15,052 nt of DNA from Kiloniellales bacterium (GTDB lineage Bacteria > Pseudomonadota > Alphaproteobacteria > Kiloniellales > JAKSDN01). The notes under the pieces were generated by a model. That model did no database searches. It saw only the letters and a list, made by a program, of their open reading frames with translations, and was not told where the DNA came from. The position numbers were made by a program, and so were the translations under genes. This document shows positions 1 to 6,644 of the stretch, piece by piece; the first letter of the stretch is position 1; each line of letters opens with the position of its first letter. Location of the stretch: NCBI GenBank assembly GCA_022360075.1, contig JAKSDN010001503.1, positions 1 through 15,052 on the forward strand. Reading direction: 5' to 3'.

Positions 1-1
1 A

Positions 2-370
2 ATAGTGGGCGGGATAGCGATGGTCGGTGCCGACGATCCGCACGCCCTGAACGGAATCGCCGAGAGCCAGAGGGATGGCCTGGCGGACCTGCGGATGGGC
101 CAAGAGCGGCTTGGCATCCTTCAGCAGGATGTTCCCGGTCGGAATGTCGGCGTGATAGACGGCCGAAAGCACGAGCTGCAGCGGGCTGCCCTTGGCGCCG
201 ACTACGAGCTCGATGCCCTTGGCGTCGCGCGTCAGGCGGTCTTGCATCTGGGCGCCGAAAAGCAGCAGCGCCACGACCGTGGCGACGCCCAGCGCCAGCA
301 GGAGACCGCTGAGCAGGGCGGCGACCGGCCGCTGCCGCAGATAAGCGAGGGTGAGGCCGAGCAGGCTCAT
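2..370 (-). CDS. ABC transporter permease, FtsX/MacB type (partial, C-terminus beyond left edge)
   Basis: Only the first 123 residues are present; the frame is still open at the left edge. It begins MSLLGLTLAYLRQRP, followed by one strongly hydrophobic segment at about residues 15-42, then a soluble stretch. This is the N-terminal layout of FtsX/MacB-type permeases, in which the first membrane helix precedes a large periplasmic domain. The segment VVGAKGSPLQ (56-65) followed by VYHADIPTGN (71-80) is a recognisable block of a subgroup of these permeases. The ATG overlaps the TGA of the upstream ATPase in an ATGA arrangement, so the two are translationally coupled and very likely form one transporter. 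The family includes lipoprotein releasers, peptide or toxin exporters and systems linked to metal supply; the substrate cannot be read from this fragment. Confidence 0.85.
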   Translation of the reverse strand, partial: MSLLGLTLAYLRQRPVAALLSGLLLALGVATVVALLLFGAQMQDRLTRDAKGIELVVGAKGSPLQLVLSAVYHADIPTGNILLKDAKPLLAHPQVRQAIPLALGDSVQGVRIVGTDHRYPAHY

Positions 371-1098
371 GGCGCGGCCGCCTCCACCTGGAGCGGCAGG
401 GTCTGGGCGAAGCGCCCGGCGATCCGCCGGTCGTGGCTCGCGACGATCAGGGTGGCGCCGCTCGCCTCGGCCGCCTCTTCCAGCAGCGCGATCGCTGTCT
501 CGGCGTTGTCTTCGTCGAGCGCGGCGGTCGGCTCGTCGGCCAGGAGCAGCGCCGGTTCGTTCACCAGCGCGCGGGCCACCGCGGCCCGCTGGGCCTGGCC
601 CTGGCTCAGGGCATCGGGCCGGCGGTCGGCGAGCGAAGCCACGCCGAGGCGGGCGAGCAACGCCCCGATGCGCGTGTCATCGGCCGGCAGGCCGGCGAGC
701 CGGCGGGCGAGACGAAGATTGTCGGCCAGCGTGATCGCCCCGATCAGATGCAGGCGCTGCGGCACGAAGCCAATATGACGGGCGCGAAAGCCATCCCGCT
801 CGGTCGCCGACAGAGCGGAGACTTCCACGCCGTCCACGGTGACGCTTCCCTCGCTCGCCGTCGTCAGCCCCGCGAGGATGTGCAGCAGCGTCGTCTTGCC
901 CGAGCCCGACGGCCCCAGCACGAGGCATCGCGTCCCCCGCGCCACCTGCCAGGACTCGAGCTTCAGCGCCGGCGCCGTGCCATAGCGATGGCGCAAGCCT
1001 GAGACGAGGACGGCCGCGTCCTCGGGTCGCCCGATCTCGTCGGGAATCGTCGCCTCCGGACTGTGCTGCGGGGCCGGCACACTCCGCCGGCCCCGCAA
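367..1098 (-). CDS. ABC transporter ATP-binding protein (LolD/MacB-like)
   Basis: This 243-residue protein is a complete ABC nucleotide-binding domain. Walker A GPSGSGKTT is at 62-70, the Q-loop Gln at about 114 (FVPQR), the signature LSQGQ at 164-168, Walker B LLLADEP at about 184-190 and the H-loop His at 222 (ASHD). The size and the pairing with an FtsX-like permease fit the LolD/MacB/YbbA branch, which drives extrusion or mechanical work in the inner membrane. The start used is a TTG with a GAGG ten bases upstream; a GTG six codons later is a reasonable alternative, since the first 25 or so residues precede the conserved domain. It begins 23 bases after the cyclase stop and overlaps the permease start by 4 bases, which suggests an operon. 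Fold and role are firm; the substrate is unknown. Confidence 0.92.
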   Translation of the reverse strand: MRGRRSVPAPQHSPEATIPDEIGRPEDAAVLVSGLRHRYGTAPALKLESWQVARGTRCLVLGPSGSGKTTLLHILAGLTTASEGSVTVDGVEVSALSATERDGFRARHIGFVPQRLHLIGAITLADNLRLARRLAGLPADDTRIGALLARLGVASLADRRPDALSQGQAQRAAVARALVNEPALLLADEPTAALDEDNAETAIALLEEAAEASGATLIVASHDRRIAGRFAQTLPLQVEAAAP

Positions 1099-1121
1099 GA
1101 CGTGGATACCTCGGATCCGCC

Positions 1122-2216
1122 CTACTTCATCGCGAGGGGCGCGCCCATGGAGCCGGTGGCACCCTCGATCGGCGCCGGGCTATAGACATAGGCGAAGAGA
1201 TAGACGCCGTCGGCCGCGAGCTCGGAGAGCTTCAGGTTCTCCTGGTTCACGATGCCGTGGCGGGTCTGCAGAAAGGTATGGACGCAGAAGACGCAGCCAG
1301 GATCAGGATTGGGCACTGCGTCGACCGGCCAGGTGTCGGCGCCGGTCACGCCGGCCTTGACCTCTTCTGCGACCCAGCGAGCGACCTCCATGCCGATTCC
1401 CGGCGCGCCCTCGTTGAACTTCGCCGGGTCGCTCCAATGCATCTCCCAACCCGTGCGGAAGAGAATTGCGTCGCCCTCGGCGAACTCGAAGCCTTCCATG
1501 CCCTGATTCTTGAGTGCGGCCTGGACATCGGCCATAGAGATGACATCGCCCGCGTTCATGGAGTCGACGCCGCGCGAGGCCGCGATGTCGAGAAGGATGC
1601 CGCGCGCGACGATCGGATGGAGCTTCTCCGTGCCCAGCTTCTTCAGGCCGTAGGGCGAGCCCATCTCGGCGGCCGAGAAGCCGTTGTACCAGCGCATCTC
1701 ATTTTTATCGCCTGCAGCACCGACCTCCACGCCGATGTGGCCGAGACCGTCGAACTGCGTGCCGACCTGTCCGACCTCGGTGGCCAGGAACTCGTCGTTC
1801 CACATGATGCGGTTGGCGCCGAAGGTCCCGCCGGTGGGCGTGCCCGGAATGCGCAGCGAGAACTTGCGTGCGCCGAACAGCGGCATCTCGGCGTTATAGG
1901 GATGGCCGATCTTGTAGACCTTGCCTTCCTTGACCTGGGCCATGGCGCGCATGACCACTTCCGGCTTGGTGTACCAGTTCGTCGAGCCGGCCTCGTCGCC
2001 CTCGCCCCAGATCGGGTGCGGCCACCATTTGGAGCCCAGCGGCGTGTCCATCTGCGTGCCGTCGACCCAGGGTTTGCCGGCGCAGCCCTTCCAGTTCTCA
2101 GGCGAGCACTCGGCCTGCGCCGGTCCCGCCGCGGCCAGAAGGCCGACGAGACCCAAGGCCGTTCCCATCGCCGTCACCGTTGAATGCAGTTTGTACCTAT
2201 TTTTTGAACGTTCCAT
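1122..2216 (-). CDS. Exported cyclase-family (kynurenine formamidase-like) hydrolase
   Basis: This 364-residue protein belongs to the cyclase family (Pfam Cyclase type), metal-dependent hydrolases that include bacterial kynurenine formamidase and isatin hydrolase. Residues 1-35 look like a signal peptide (basic start, hydrophobic LGLVGLLAAAG, likely cleavage AQA|EC), placing the mature enzyme in the periplasm. The metal motif reads QVGTQFDGLGH at 150-160. Family members with HxGTHxDxxxH have His where this protein has Gln150 and Gln154, while Asp156 and His160 are kept. A second conserved block CVHTFLQTRHG (311-321) followed by QEN (325-327) supplies candidate ligands His313 and Glu326. The ATG has a strong ribosome site (GGAGG five bases upstream). 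The substrate is unknown. It may share a transcript with the ABC pair downstream. Confidence 0.85.
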   Translation of the reverse strand: MERSKNRYKLHSTVTAMGTALGLVGLLAAAGPAQAECSPENWKGCAGKPWVDGTQMDTPLGSKWWPHPIWGEGDEAGSTNWYTKPEVVMRAMAQVKEGKVYKIGHPYNAEMPLFGARKFSLRIPGTPTGGTFGANRIMWNDEFLATEVGQVGTQFDGLGHIGVEVGAAGDKNEMRWYNGFSAAEMGSPYGLKKLGTEKLHPIVARGILLDIAASRGVDSMNAGDVISMADVQAALKNQGMEGFEFAEGDAILFRTGWEMHWSDPAKFNEGAPGIGMEVARWVAEEVKAGVTGADTWPVDAVPNPDPGCVFCVHTFLQTRHGIVNQENLKLSELAADGVYLFAYVYSPAPIEGATGSMGAPLAMK

Positions 2217-2420
2217 GAGCTCCTCCCTCTTTTGGAGATCTTTCGTTGCCTATGGACCGAGAGAAACGCTGCACGCAGCGGAGAGCCGTGACGCTGCGCG
2301 TGAGCGGCGTGAGACCGTAATTGCCCACGTCGGTCCTCCCTATCGCCGGTGACGGTAGCGCAAATGGCGCGCGATGACGACCCACGGTCGCTTCACAATC
2401 ATGGGGCCGCAAGCGCAGGT
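2217..2420. other. Intergenic region upstream of the cyclase gene
   Basis: About 200 bases separate the isomerase stop from the cyclase start; both genes are on the minus strand. The cyclase ribosome site lies at its left end. I see no convincing -35/-10 pair and no strong terminator hairpin. Reading frames spanning it lack a ribosome site and look like chance frames. Confidence 0.5.
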
Positions 2421-3017
2421 TCACGGCCGATCGAGGGCGCGCTCGAGGAAGTCGAGACGGTCCTGGCCCCAAAACAGCTCGCCGTCGCATATGTAGCTTG
2501 GCGCGCCGAAGACGCCGGCTTCGAGCGCTTCGGCGGTCAGCGCGTCGAGCGCCGCTTCGGCCTCCTGCGCCTGCGCTTGCACCATCAGGGCTTCGCTCAG
2601 GCCGTTCTCGGCGAGGATCGAGCGCAGCGTCGCTTCGTCGGCGATGTCCCGCTCCTCGGCCCAGATCGCGCGCAGGACCGCGTGCGCCAGGGTGAGGGGA
2701 TCGCTGCCGTCCGCGCCGGCGGCGATGACCAGCCGGGCCGCCAGGTCCTGGTCGGCGGGATAGAACTTGGGCGCCAGGTTCAGCGGGATGTCGAGGAACG
2801 CGCGCCAGCGCTTCAGCTCGGCCAGGCGATAGGCCTGACGCGCCGGCGCCCGCTTGGGCAGCGGCAGGCCGCCGGTCTTGGGGAAGATCTCGTGCAGCTT
2901 CATCGGCTTGACCCGGATCGTGGCGCCCCGTGCCGCCGCGATCCGCTCCAGGCGCGCCCCGCCGAGATAGGCCCAGGGCGAGTTGAGCGTCAGGTAATAG
3001 TCGATCGCCTTGGCCAT
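2421..3017 (-). CDS. 2-hydroxychromene-2-carboxylate isomerase / DsbA-fold oxidoreductase
   Basis: This 198-residue protein has the thioredoxin-like DsbA fold of the kappa-class glutathione transferase / 2-hydroxychromene-2-carboxylate isomerase family. The N-terminus DYYLTLNSPWAYLG (6-19) carries the characteristic SPWAYLG loop, where Ser13 replaces the disulfide cysteines of DsbA and would bind glutathione thiolate. The helical insertion spans about residues 40-160. The closing block GVFGAPSY (168-175) has the cis-proline at 173, followed by FWGQDRLDF (182-190). The length matches the family. In naphthalene degraders the enzyme isomerises hydroxychromene carboxylate, but most chromosomal homologues have no proven substrate and no ring-degradation genes are nearby. 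The ATG has GGGAG about nine bases upstream. A glutathione-dependent isomerase or transferase is the safe reading. Confidence 0.88.
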   Translation of the reverse strand: MAKAIDYYLTLNSPWAYLGGARLERIAAARGATIRVKPMKLHEIFPKTGGLPLPKRAPARQAYRLAELKRWRAFLDIPLNLAPKFYPADQDLAARLVIAAGADGSDPLTLAHAVLRAIWAEERDIADEATLRSILAENGLSEALMVQAQAQEAEAALDALTAEALEAGVFGAPSYICDGELFWGQDRLDFLERALDRP

Positions 3018-3158
3018 GCCCCGACTCCCTTTTTCGTGACCCCTTCTTTCCTATGGCTTGCCGCTGCGCGGGGCAACCGGCCGCTGCGTCGCTCTGACGC
3101 CAAAGTGTTTTGTTCCATCGGATAGAATGGGACGGCTCATCGCAGGAGGCCCAGCACC

Positions 3159-3728
3159 ATGACAGCCGCCGTCACTGCCCCAGCGTTGCTCCGCCAGCTC
3201 GCGCGCAACAACGCCTGGAGCAATCATCGCCTGCACGCGGCTTGCGCTCGCTTGCCGCATTCCGAGTACTTCGCGGAGCGCCCCTGTTTCTTCGGCACGA
3301 TTCACGCGACGCTCAACCACATTTTGCTGGTCGACGGGCGCTATCTCGATCGGCTGGACGGCAAGCCGGTGCCGGCGCTGCACGGCAGTCCCGAGCTTCA
3401 CGGCGACCTGGCCGGGCTGACGACTGCGCAAAAGGCCTCGGACCGGCGCCTGATCGATCTCGTCGACGGGCTCGACGACGACGCGCTCGGCCGCGAAGTG
3501 GTCTGGACCTCGCCTTCCGATACACCGACCCGCGATCCGGTCGCCGGCATCCTCCTGCATCTCTTCCAGCACCAGATCCACCATCGCGGCCAAGTCCACG
3601 ACCTGCTGGCCCAGACCTCCGTGCCGCCGCCCCAGCTCGACGAGTACTTCCTGACCTGCGACGCCGGGCAACGCGCCGAGGAGATGCGCGATTTGGGAAT
3701 CACCGAGGTCGCGCTGGCGATCGACTGA
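3159..3728 (+). CDS. DinB-family putative metalloprotein
   Basis: This 189-residue protein has the four-helix DinB/YfiT-like fold. The first helix carries LARNNAWSNHRL (14-25), typical of the family start, followed by HATLNHILLVDGRYLDRL (49-66) and, near the C-terminus, HQIHHRGQVHDLL (138-150). His54, His138 and His142 are the expected metal triad. Family members bind a divalent metal and include bacillithiol- or mycothiol-dependent transferases and damage-inducible proteins of unknown activity; no specific reaction can be assigned. The ATG is preceded by AGGAGG nine bases upstream. A TAGAAT sequence at 3123-3128 could be a -10 element, but I see no matching -35. It stands alone, divergent from the isomerase gene. 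No LexA-like site was seen, so damage induction is not supported here. Confidence 0.88.
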   Translation: MTAAVTAPALLRQLARNNAWSNHRLHAACARLPHSEYFAERPCFFGTIHATLNHILLVDGRYLDRLDGKPVPALHGSPELHGDLAGLTTAQKASDRRLIDLVDGLDDDALGREVVWTSPSDTPTRDPVAGILLHLFQHQIHHRGQVHDLLAQTSVPPPQLDEYFLTCDAGQRAEEMRDLGITEVALAID

Positions 3729-3802
3729 TACCGAGGGTCGCTGATCGCGCCTCGTGCGTTATGTTCAAGCGTCCCATTTTGAATTCCGGGACAAGCCTTC
3801 CT

Positions 3803-3932
3803 CCTCATCTTGAGCCTCCTGAGCTTGTCGAAGGGCGACGGGTTCGGCCACGAGCCGAGCGCAGCTCCGGATCGCTCCGGATTTGCCCATAACACAGAGC
3901 AATCCTCATACTTCGACAAGCTCAACATGAGG
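3803..3932. repeat. Inverted repeat pair, GAGCTTGTCGAAG type
   Basis: GAGCTTGTCGAAG at 3821-3833 recurs as its exact reverse complement at 3911-3923. Outside each core, CCTCATCTTGAG (3803-3814) is matched in reverse complement by CTCAACATGAGG (3921-3932) with one difference. The arms therefore form an interrupted inverted repeat about 130 bases across. The layout resembles paired REP/BIME-type extragenic elements. That it is repeated elsewhere in the genome is inferred, not seen. Confidence 0.6.
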
Positions 3933-4020
3933 GGATAGGCCTAGCATGCAGAGGGCGGATAGGGCCAAGATCAACGCCCCTTGGTAGAACGTTTCTCGTC
4001 CTGCAGAAACCAAACGGCAT

Positions 4021-4079
4021 TGACACGGATGAACGCGAAAGGACTCGGATATCCGTGTCCATCCTGTTCATCCATGTCA
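4021..4079. repeat. 59-base imperfect palindrome
   Basis: The element runs from TGACACGGATGAAC to GTTCATCCATGTCA and folds on the self-complementary centre CGGATATCCG (4046-4055). The stem is interrupted by a few mismatches and one indel. The right half also reads as three degenerate units of about ten bases, ATCCGTGTCC, ATCCTGTTC and ATCCATGTC. It has no coding frame and lies between convergent genes. It looks like a dispersed palindromic element; it could also form an RNA hairpin in either transcript. Confidence 0.6.
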
Positions 4080-4162
4080 GATAGCCTGAGATCTCTGTTC
4101 TGCGCCGATGTCTCGGGAGGGCCCGTGATCGCAGAACCCGGCTCGACGGCCGATCGGCGGCG

Positions 4163-4861
4163 TCAAACCGACCGCGTGATTCCCCCGTCGACGCGAATGT
4201 TCTGACCCGTGATGTAGCCGGCGCCGTCGGAGGCAAGGAAGGCGATCACGTCGGCGATCTCTTCGGTCTTGCCGTAGCGCGCCATGGGGATGCGCTCGCG
4301 GAACTCCGGCTTCTCCGGCAGGCTGTCGATGAAGCCGGGCAGCACGTTGTTCATGCGGATGTTCTCCGCGGCGTACTTGTCCGAGAACAGCTTCGTGTAG
4401 GCGGCGAGGCCTGAGCGGAACACGCCCGAGGTCGGAAAGACCGGATCGGGCTCGAAGGCGGCGAAGGTGGAGATGTTGATGATCGCGCCCGCCTTCTGGC
4501 CTTGCATGATCGGCGTGACCAGCCGGGTCGGGCGCACCACGTTCAAGAAGTAGACCTCGAGGCCGCGGTGCCAGTCCTCGTCGGAGAGATCGAGTAGCGG
4601 CGCGCGGGGGCCGTGGCCGGCGCTGTTGACCAGCACGTCGACGCGGCCCCAGGCCTCCATCGTCTGCTCGACCAGACGCTTGAGGTCATCGTTCGACTGA
4701 TTGGAGCCAGTCACGCCGATCCCGCCGAGCTCCTGCGCCAGCGCCTCGCCCTTGCCGGAGGAGGACAGGATGGCGACACGATGGCCCTCAGCCGCCAGCT
4801 TCCGCGCCGCGCCGGCGCCCATGCCGCTGCCGCCCGCCGTGATGATCGCGACTCTTTCCAT
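4163..4861 (-). CDS. SDR-fold oxidoreductase with non-classical active site
   Basis: I set the start at the ATG at 4861 (MERVAIITAGG) because AGGAGC lies a few bases upstream; an ATG 48 bases earlier lacks a ribosome site. The 232-residue product has a Rossmann fold: cofactor loop TAGGSGMGAG (8-17), NSAG (79-82), the structural Asn in FLNVV (107), INIST (129-132) with the catalytic-region Ser131, NNVLPGF (171-177) and the C-terminal GQNIRVDGG of classical SDRs. Where the family has YxxxK the sequence is PTSGVFRSGLAAYTK (143-157): the Tyr falls at Ser145 and the Lys at Arg149. It is annotated as an SDR by fold, but ordinary hydride-transfer catalysis is uncertain. It may belong to a divergent subgroup or act as a binding protein. 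The neighbours do not suggest a pathway. Confidence 0.85.
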   Translation of the reverse strand: MERVAIITAGGSGMGAGAARKLAAEGHRVAILSSSGKGEALAQELGGIGVTGSNQSNDDLKRLVEQTMEAWGRVDVLVNSAGHGPRAPLLDLSDEDWHRGLEVYFLNVVRPTRLVTPIMQGQKAGAIINISTFAAFEPDPVFPTSGVFRSGLAAYTKLFSDKYAAENIRMNNVLPGFIDSLPEKPEFRERIPMARYGKTEEIADVIAFLASDGAGYITGQNIRVDGGITRSV

Positions 4862-4957
4862 GATCCGCTCCTGTTCGTCGAACGCGTTGGTGATGGGCCT
4901 GTTTGACATAGCCGCGGTCGGCCGTCGAACCGGAAAATCGAATCCGGTGGCCCTTTC

Positions 4958-5086
4958 GGCGCTCCGCGCCAGCCCCCCACCCTAACCCTCCCCCTCGAGG
5001 GGGGAGGGAAGTACATTGCGTGGCTCGAATTGTCTCCTCCCCCCTCGAGGGGGAGGATTAAGGAGGGGGGCGTCCGCGCAGCGGAC
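4958..5086. repeat. Compound inverted repeat with four nested hairpins
   Basis: Two central palindromes (4986-5008 and 5036-5056), each built on CCCTCGAGGG, are flanked by outer arms: CCCCCCACCCTAACC on the left pairs with GGATTAAGGAGGGGGG on the right. Each end is closed by a small hairpin, GGCGC-TCC-GCGCC (4958-4970) and GTCCGC-GCA-GCGGAC (5072-5086). The whole is about 129 bases and nearly symmetric, as if two copies of one unit sit head to head. It lies between the divergent SDR and MFS genes, so it occupies the space where both promoters should be. I see no other feature in the 325-base gap. Confidence 0.7.
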
Positions 5087-5186
5087 AAATGAAGAAGCGA
5101 CGACGCAATTCTCGACAGCAGAGAGGCGAGGCCGGGAAAGCCCAGAAGGTTTGTGGTCATTGAGCCGAACCCGGTAACCTTCGGCC

Positions 5187-6560
5187 ATGACATCGCCGCT
5201 CCGCAACAGGACCTACCGCCGGCTATTCGCGGCCCAGGTCATCGCGTTGGCCGGCACGGGCTTGTCCAGCGTGGCGCTGGCCTTGCTGGCCTACGACCTG
5301 GCCGGCGGGGAGGCGGGCGTCGTGCTCGGCACCGCGCTCGCGCTCAAGATGGTGGCTTACGTCGGCATCGCGCCGCTGGTCGGCGGCCTGGCTCACAGGC
5401 TGCCGCGCCGCGCTCTGTTGATCGCGCTCGATGTCGCGCGCGCGCTCGCGGTCGCCTGTCTGCCCTTCGTCACCGAGGTCTGGCAGATCTATCTCTTGAT
5501 CTTCCTGCTGAACGCTTTCTCGGCGGGCTTCACGCCGACCTTCCAGGCGACGATCCCGGACATCCTGCCCGACGAGGCCCAGTACACGCGCGCGCTTTCC
5601 CTGTCTCGCCTGGCCTACGATCTGGAGAACCTCCTGAGCCCGACCCTCGCCGCGGCGGCGCTCGTCGTGCTGAGCTACGATGCCTTGTTCGCCGCGAATG
5701 CCGCGGCCTTTGTGATTTCCGCTTTGCTCGTGCTCTCCGTGCGGCTGCCGACGGCGCGGCCGCAGGAGCAGGATCGCGGCCTTTGGTCCAACATGAGCTT
5801 CGGCGTTCTGAGCTATCTCAAGACGCCGAGGCTGCGCGGGCTGCTCGCGCTCTCCCTCGCGGCGGCGAGTGCCGGCGCCATGGTGATCGTCAACACCGTC
5901 GTCTACGTGCGCGACCGCCTCGGCGGCACGGAGGGCGACACGGCGATCGCTTTCGCGGCGGCCGGCGCGGGCTCGATGATCGCAGCGCTCGTGCTCCCGC
6001 GTCTCTTGGACCGCTCGAGCGACCGTCCCTTCATGATCACCGGCGGCCTGCTGCTGTCGGCGGGTCTCCTGGCTGGCCTGGCCGCGCCGGGATTCCACAC
6101 GCTGATGGCGATTTGGTTCCTGCTCGGGGTCGGCGGCTCGCTGATCCAGACGCCGGCCGGCCGTCTGCTCAGGCGCTCGGGCCACGAGGGCGACCGGCCG
6201 CTACTCTACGCGGCGCAGTTCGCCCTCTCGCATGCCTGCTGGCTGATCGCCTATCCCCTCGCCGGCTGGATCGGCGCGCGCTTCGGATTGGAGGCCGTCT
6301 TCGTCACGCTCGGGGCCGTGACGCTGGCCGCGACGCTCCTCGCCGCGGTCCTATGGCCAGCCGGCGACCCGAGCGAGCTGGAGCATCGCCACGCGGCCCT
6401 CGATCACGAGCACCTGCACGTCCACGACGCGCATCATCAGCACGAGCACGAGGGCTGGGAGGGACCGGAGCCGCATCGCCATCCGCACCGCCACGCGCCC
6501 TTGAAGCACCGGCACGCCTACGTCATCGACCTGCACCATCCGGTCTGGCCGAGCCGCTGA
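5187..6560 (+). CDS. MFS transporter with His-rich C-terminal tail (NreB-like metal exporter candidate)
   Basis: This 457-residue protein is a major facilitator with about ten to twelve hydrophobic segments between residues 12 and 390, and an internal hydrophilic loop at about 187-215. The N-terminal half carries FxAQVIALAGTGLSSVAL and the family loop GGLAHRLPRR (66-75). After the last helix the tail from residue 394 to 457 contains 18 histidines, including HEHLHVHDAHHQHEH (407-421) and HRHPHRH (430-436). The nickel resistance exporter NreB is an MFS protein with a C-terminal His-rich region, so divalent metal efflux (Ni, possibly Co or Zn) is the best inference. No metal-responsive regulator is adjacent. 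The ribosome site is weak (GGTAACC). Similar tails also occur in uncharacterised alphaproteobacterial MFS proteins. Confidence 0.82.
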   Translation: MTSPLRNRTYRRLFAAQVIALAGTGLSSVALALLAYDLAGGEAGVVLGTALALKMVAYVGIAPLVGGLAHRLPRRALLIALDVARALAVACLPFVTEVWQIYLLIFLLNAFSAGFTPTFQATIPDILPDEAQYTRALSLSRLAYDLENLLSPTLAAAALVVLSYDALFAANAAAFVISALLVLSVRLPTARPQEQDRGLWSNMSFGVLSYLKTPRLRGLLALSLAAASAGAMVIVNTVVYVRDRLGGTEGDTAIAFAAAGAGSMIAALVLPRLLDRSSDRPFMITGGLLLSAGLLAGLAAPGFHTLMAIWFLLGVGGSLIQTPAGRLLRRSGHEGDRPLLYAAQFALSHACWLIAYPLAGWIGARFGLEAVFVTLGAVTLAATLLAAVLWPAGDPSELEHRHAALDHEHLHVHDAHHQHEHEGWEGPEPHRHPHRHAPLKHRHAYVIDLHHPVWPSR

Positions 6561-6573
6561 GCCGGTCGAGCGT

Positions 6574-6630
6574 GAGACCGAGCCCGCTCGTCCCCGCGCC
6601 TGCTTGCGATGCGCGAGGACGAGCGGTCTC
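6574..6630. terminator. Long hairpin between convergent genes, possible bidirectional terminator
   Basis: Arms at 6574-6599 and 6611-6630 pair: GAGACCG and CTCGTCC on the left match GGACGAG and CGGTCTC on the right, with a six-base bulge in the left arm, one mismatch near the top and an 11-base loop. It sits between the stops of the convergent MFS gene (6560) and beta-barrel gene (6645). No T tract follows on either strand, so classical intrinsic termination is not certain. Confidence 0.5.
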
Positions 6631-6644
6631 GAAGTTCGCGTGCG

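Larger units (their letters stand above)
3729..4162. other. Gene-free stretch holding two palindromic repeat elements
   Basis: About 430 bases lie between the convergent DinB-family gene and SDR gene. No frame here has family resemblance or a ribosome site. It holds an inverted pair of GAGCTTGTCGAAG sequences, a short direct repeat (GCTCCGGAT at 3864-3872 and 3874-3882) and a 59-base palindrome, the two larger ones listed separately. Confidence 0.7.

Noticed and set aside
3051..3671. Minus-strand frame over the DinB-family gene
   Set aside because: The DinB frame has the His triad and an AGGAGG ribosome site; the antisense frame has neither.
3159..3728. SOS induction of the DinB-family gene
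   Set aside because: The family name alone does not imply LexA control and I saw no LexA-like operator upstream.
4862..4909. Earlier ATG for the SDR gene
   Set aside because: No ribosome site precedes it, whereas AGGAGC precedes the ATG at 4861.
4021..5086. Possible CRISPR-like array from the repeated motifs
   Set aside because: The repeats are inverted palindromes of different sequence with no regular spacers and no cas genes nearby.
5223..6185. Long open frame on the strand opposite the His-tailed MFS gene
   Set aside because: Its product is Arg-, Gln- and Glu-rich without domains, as expected of the antisense frame of a GC-rich gene.
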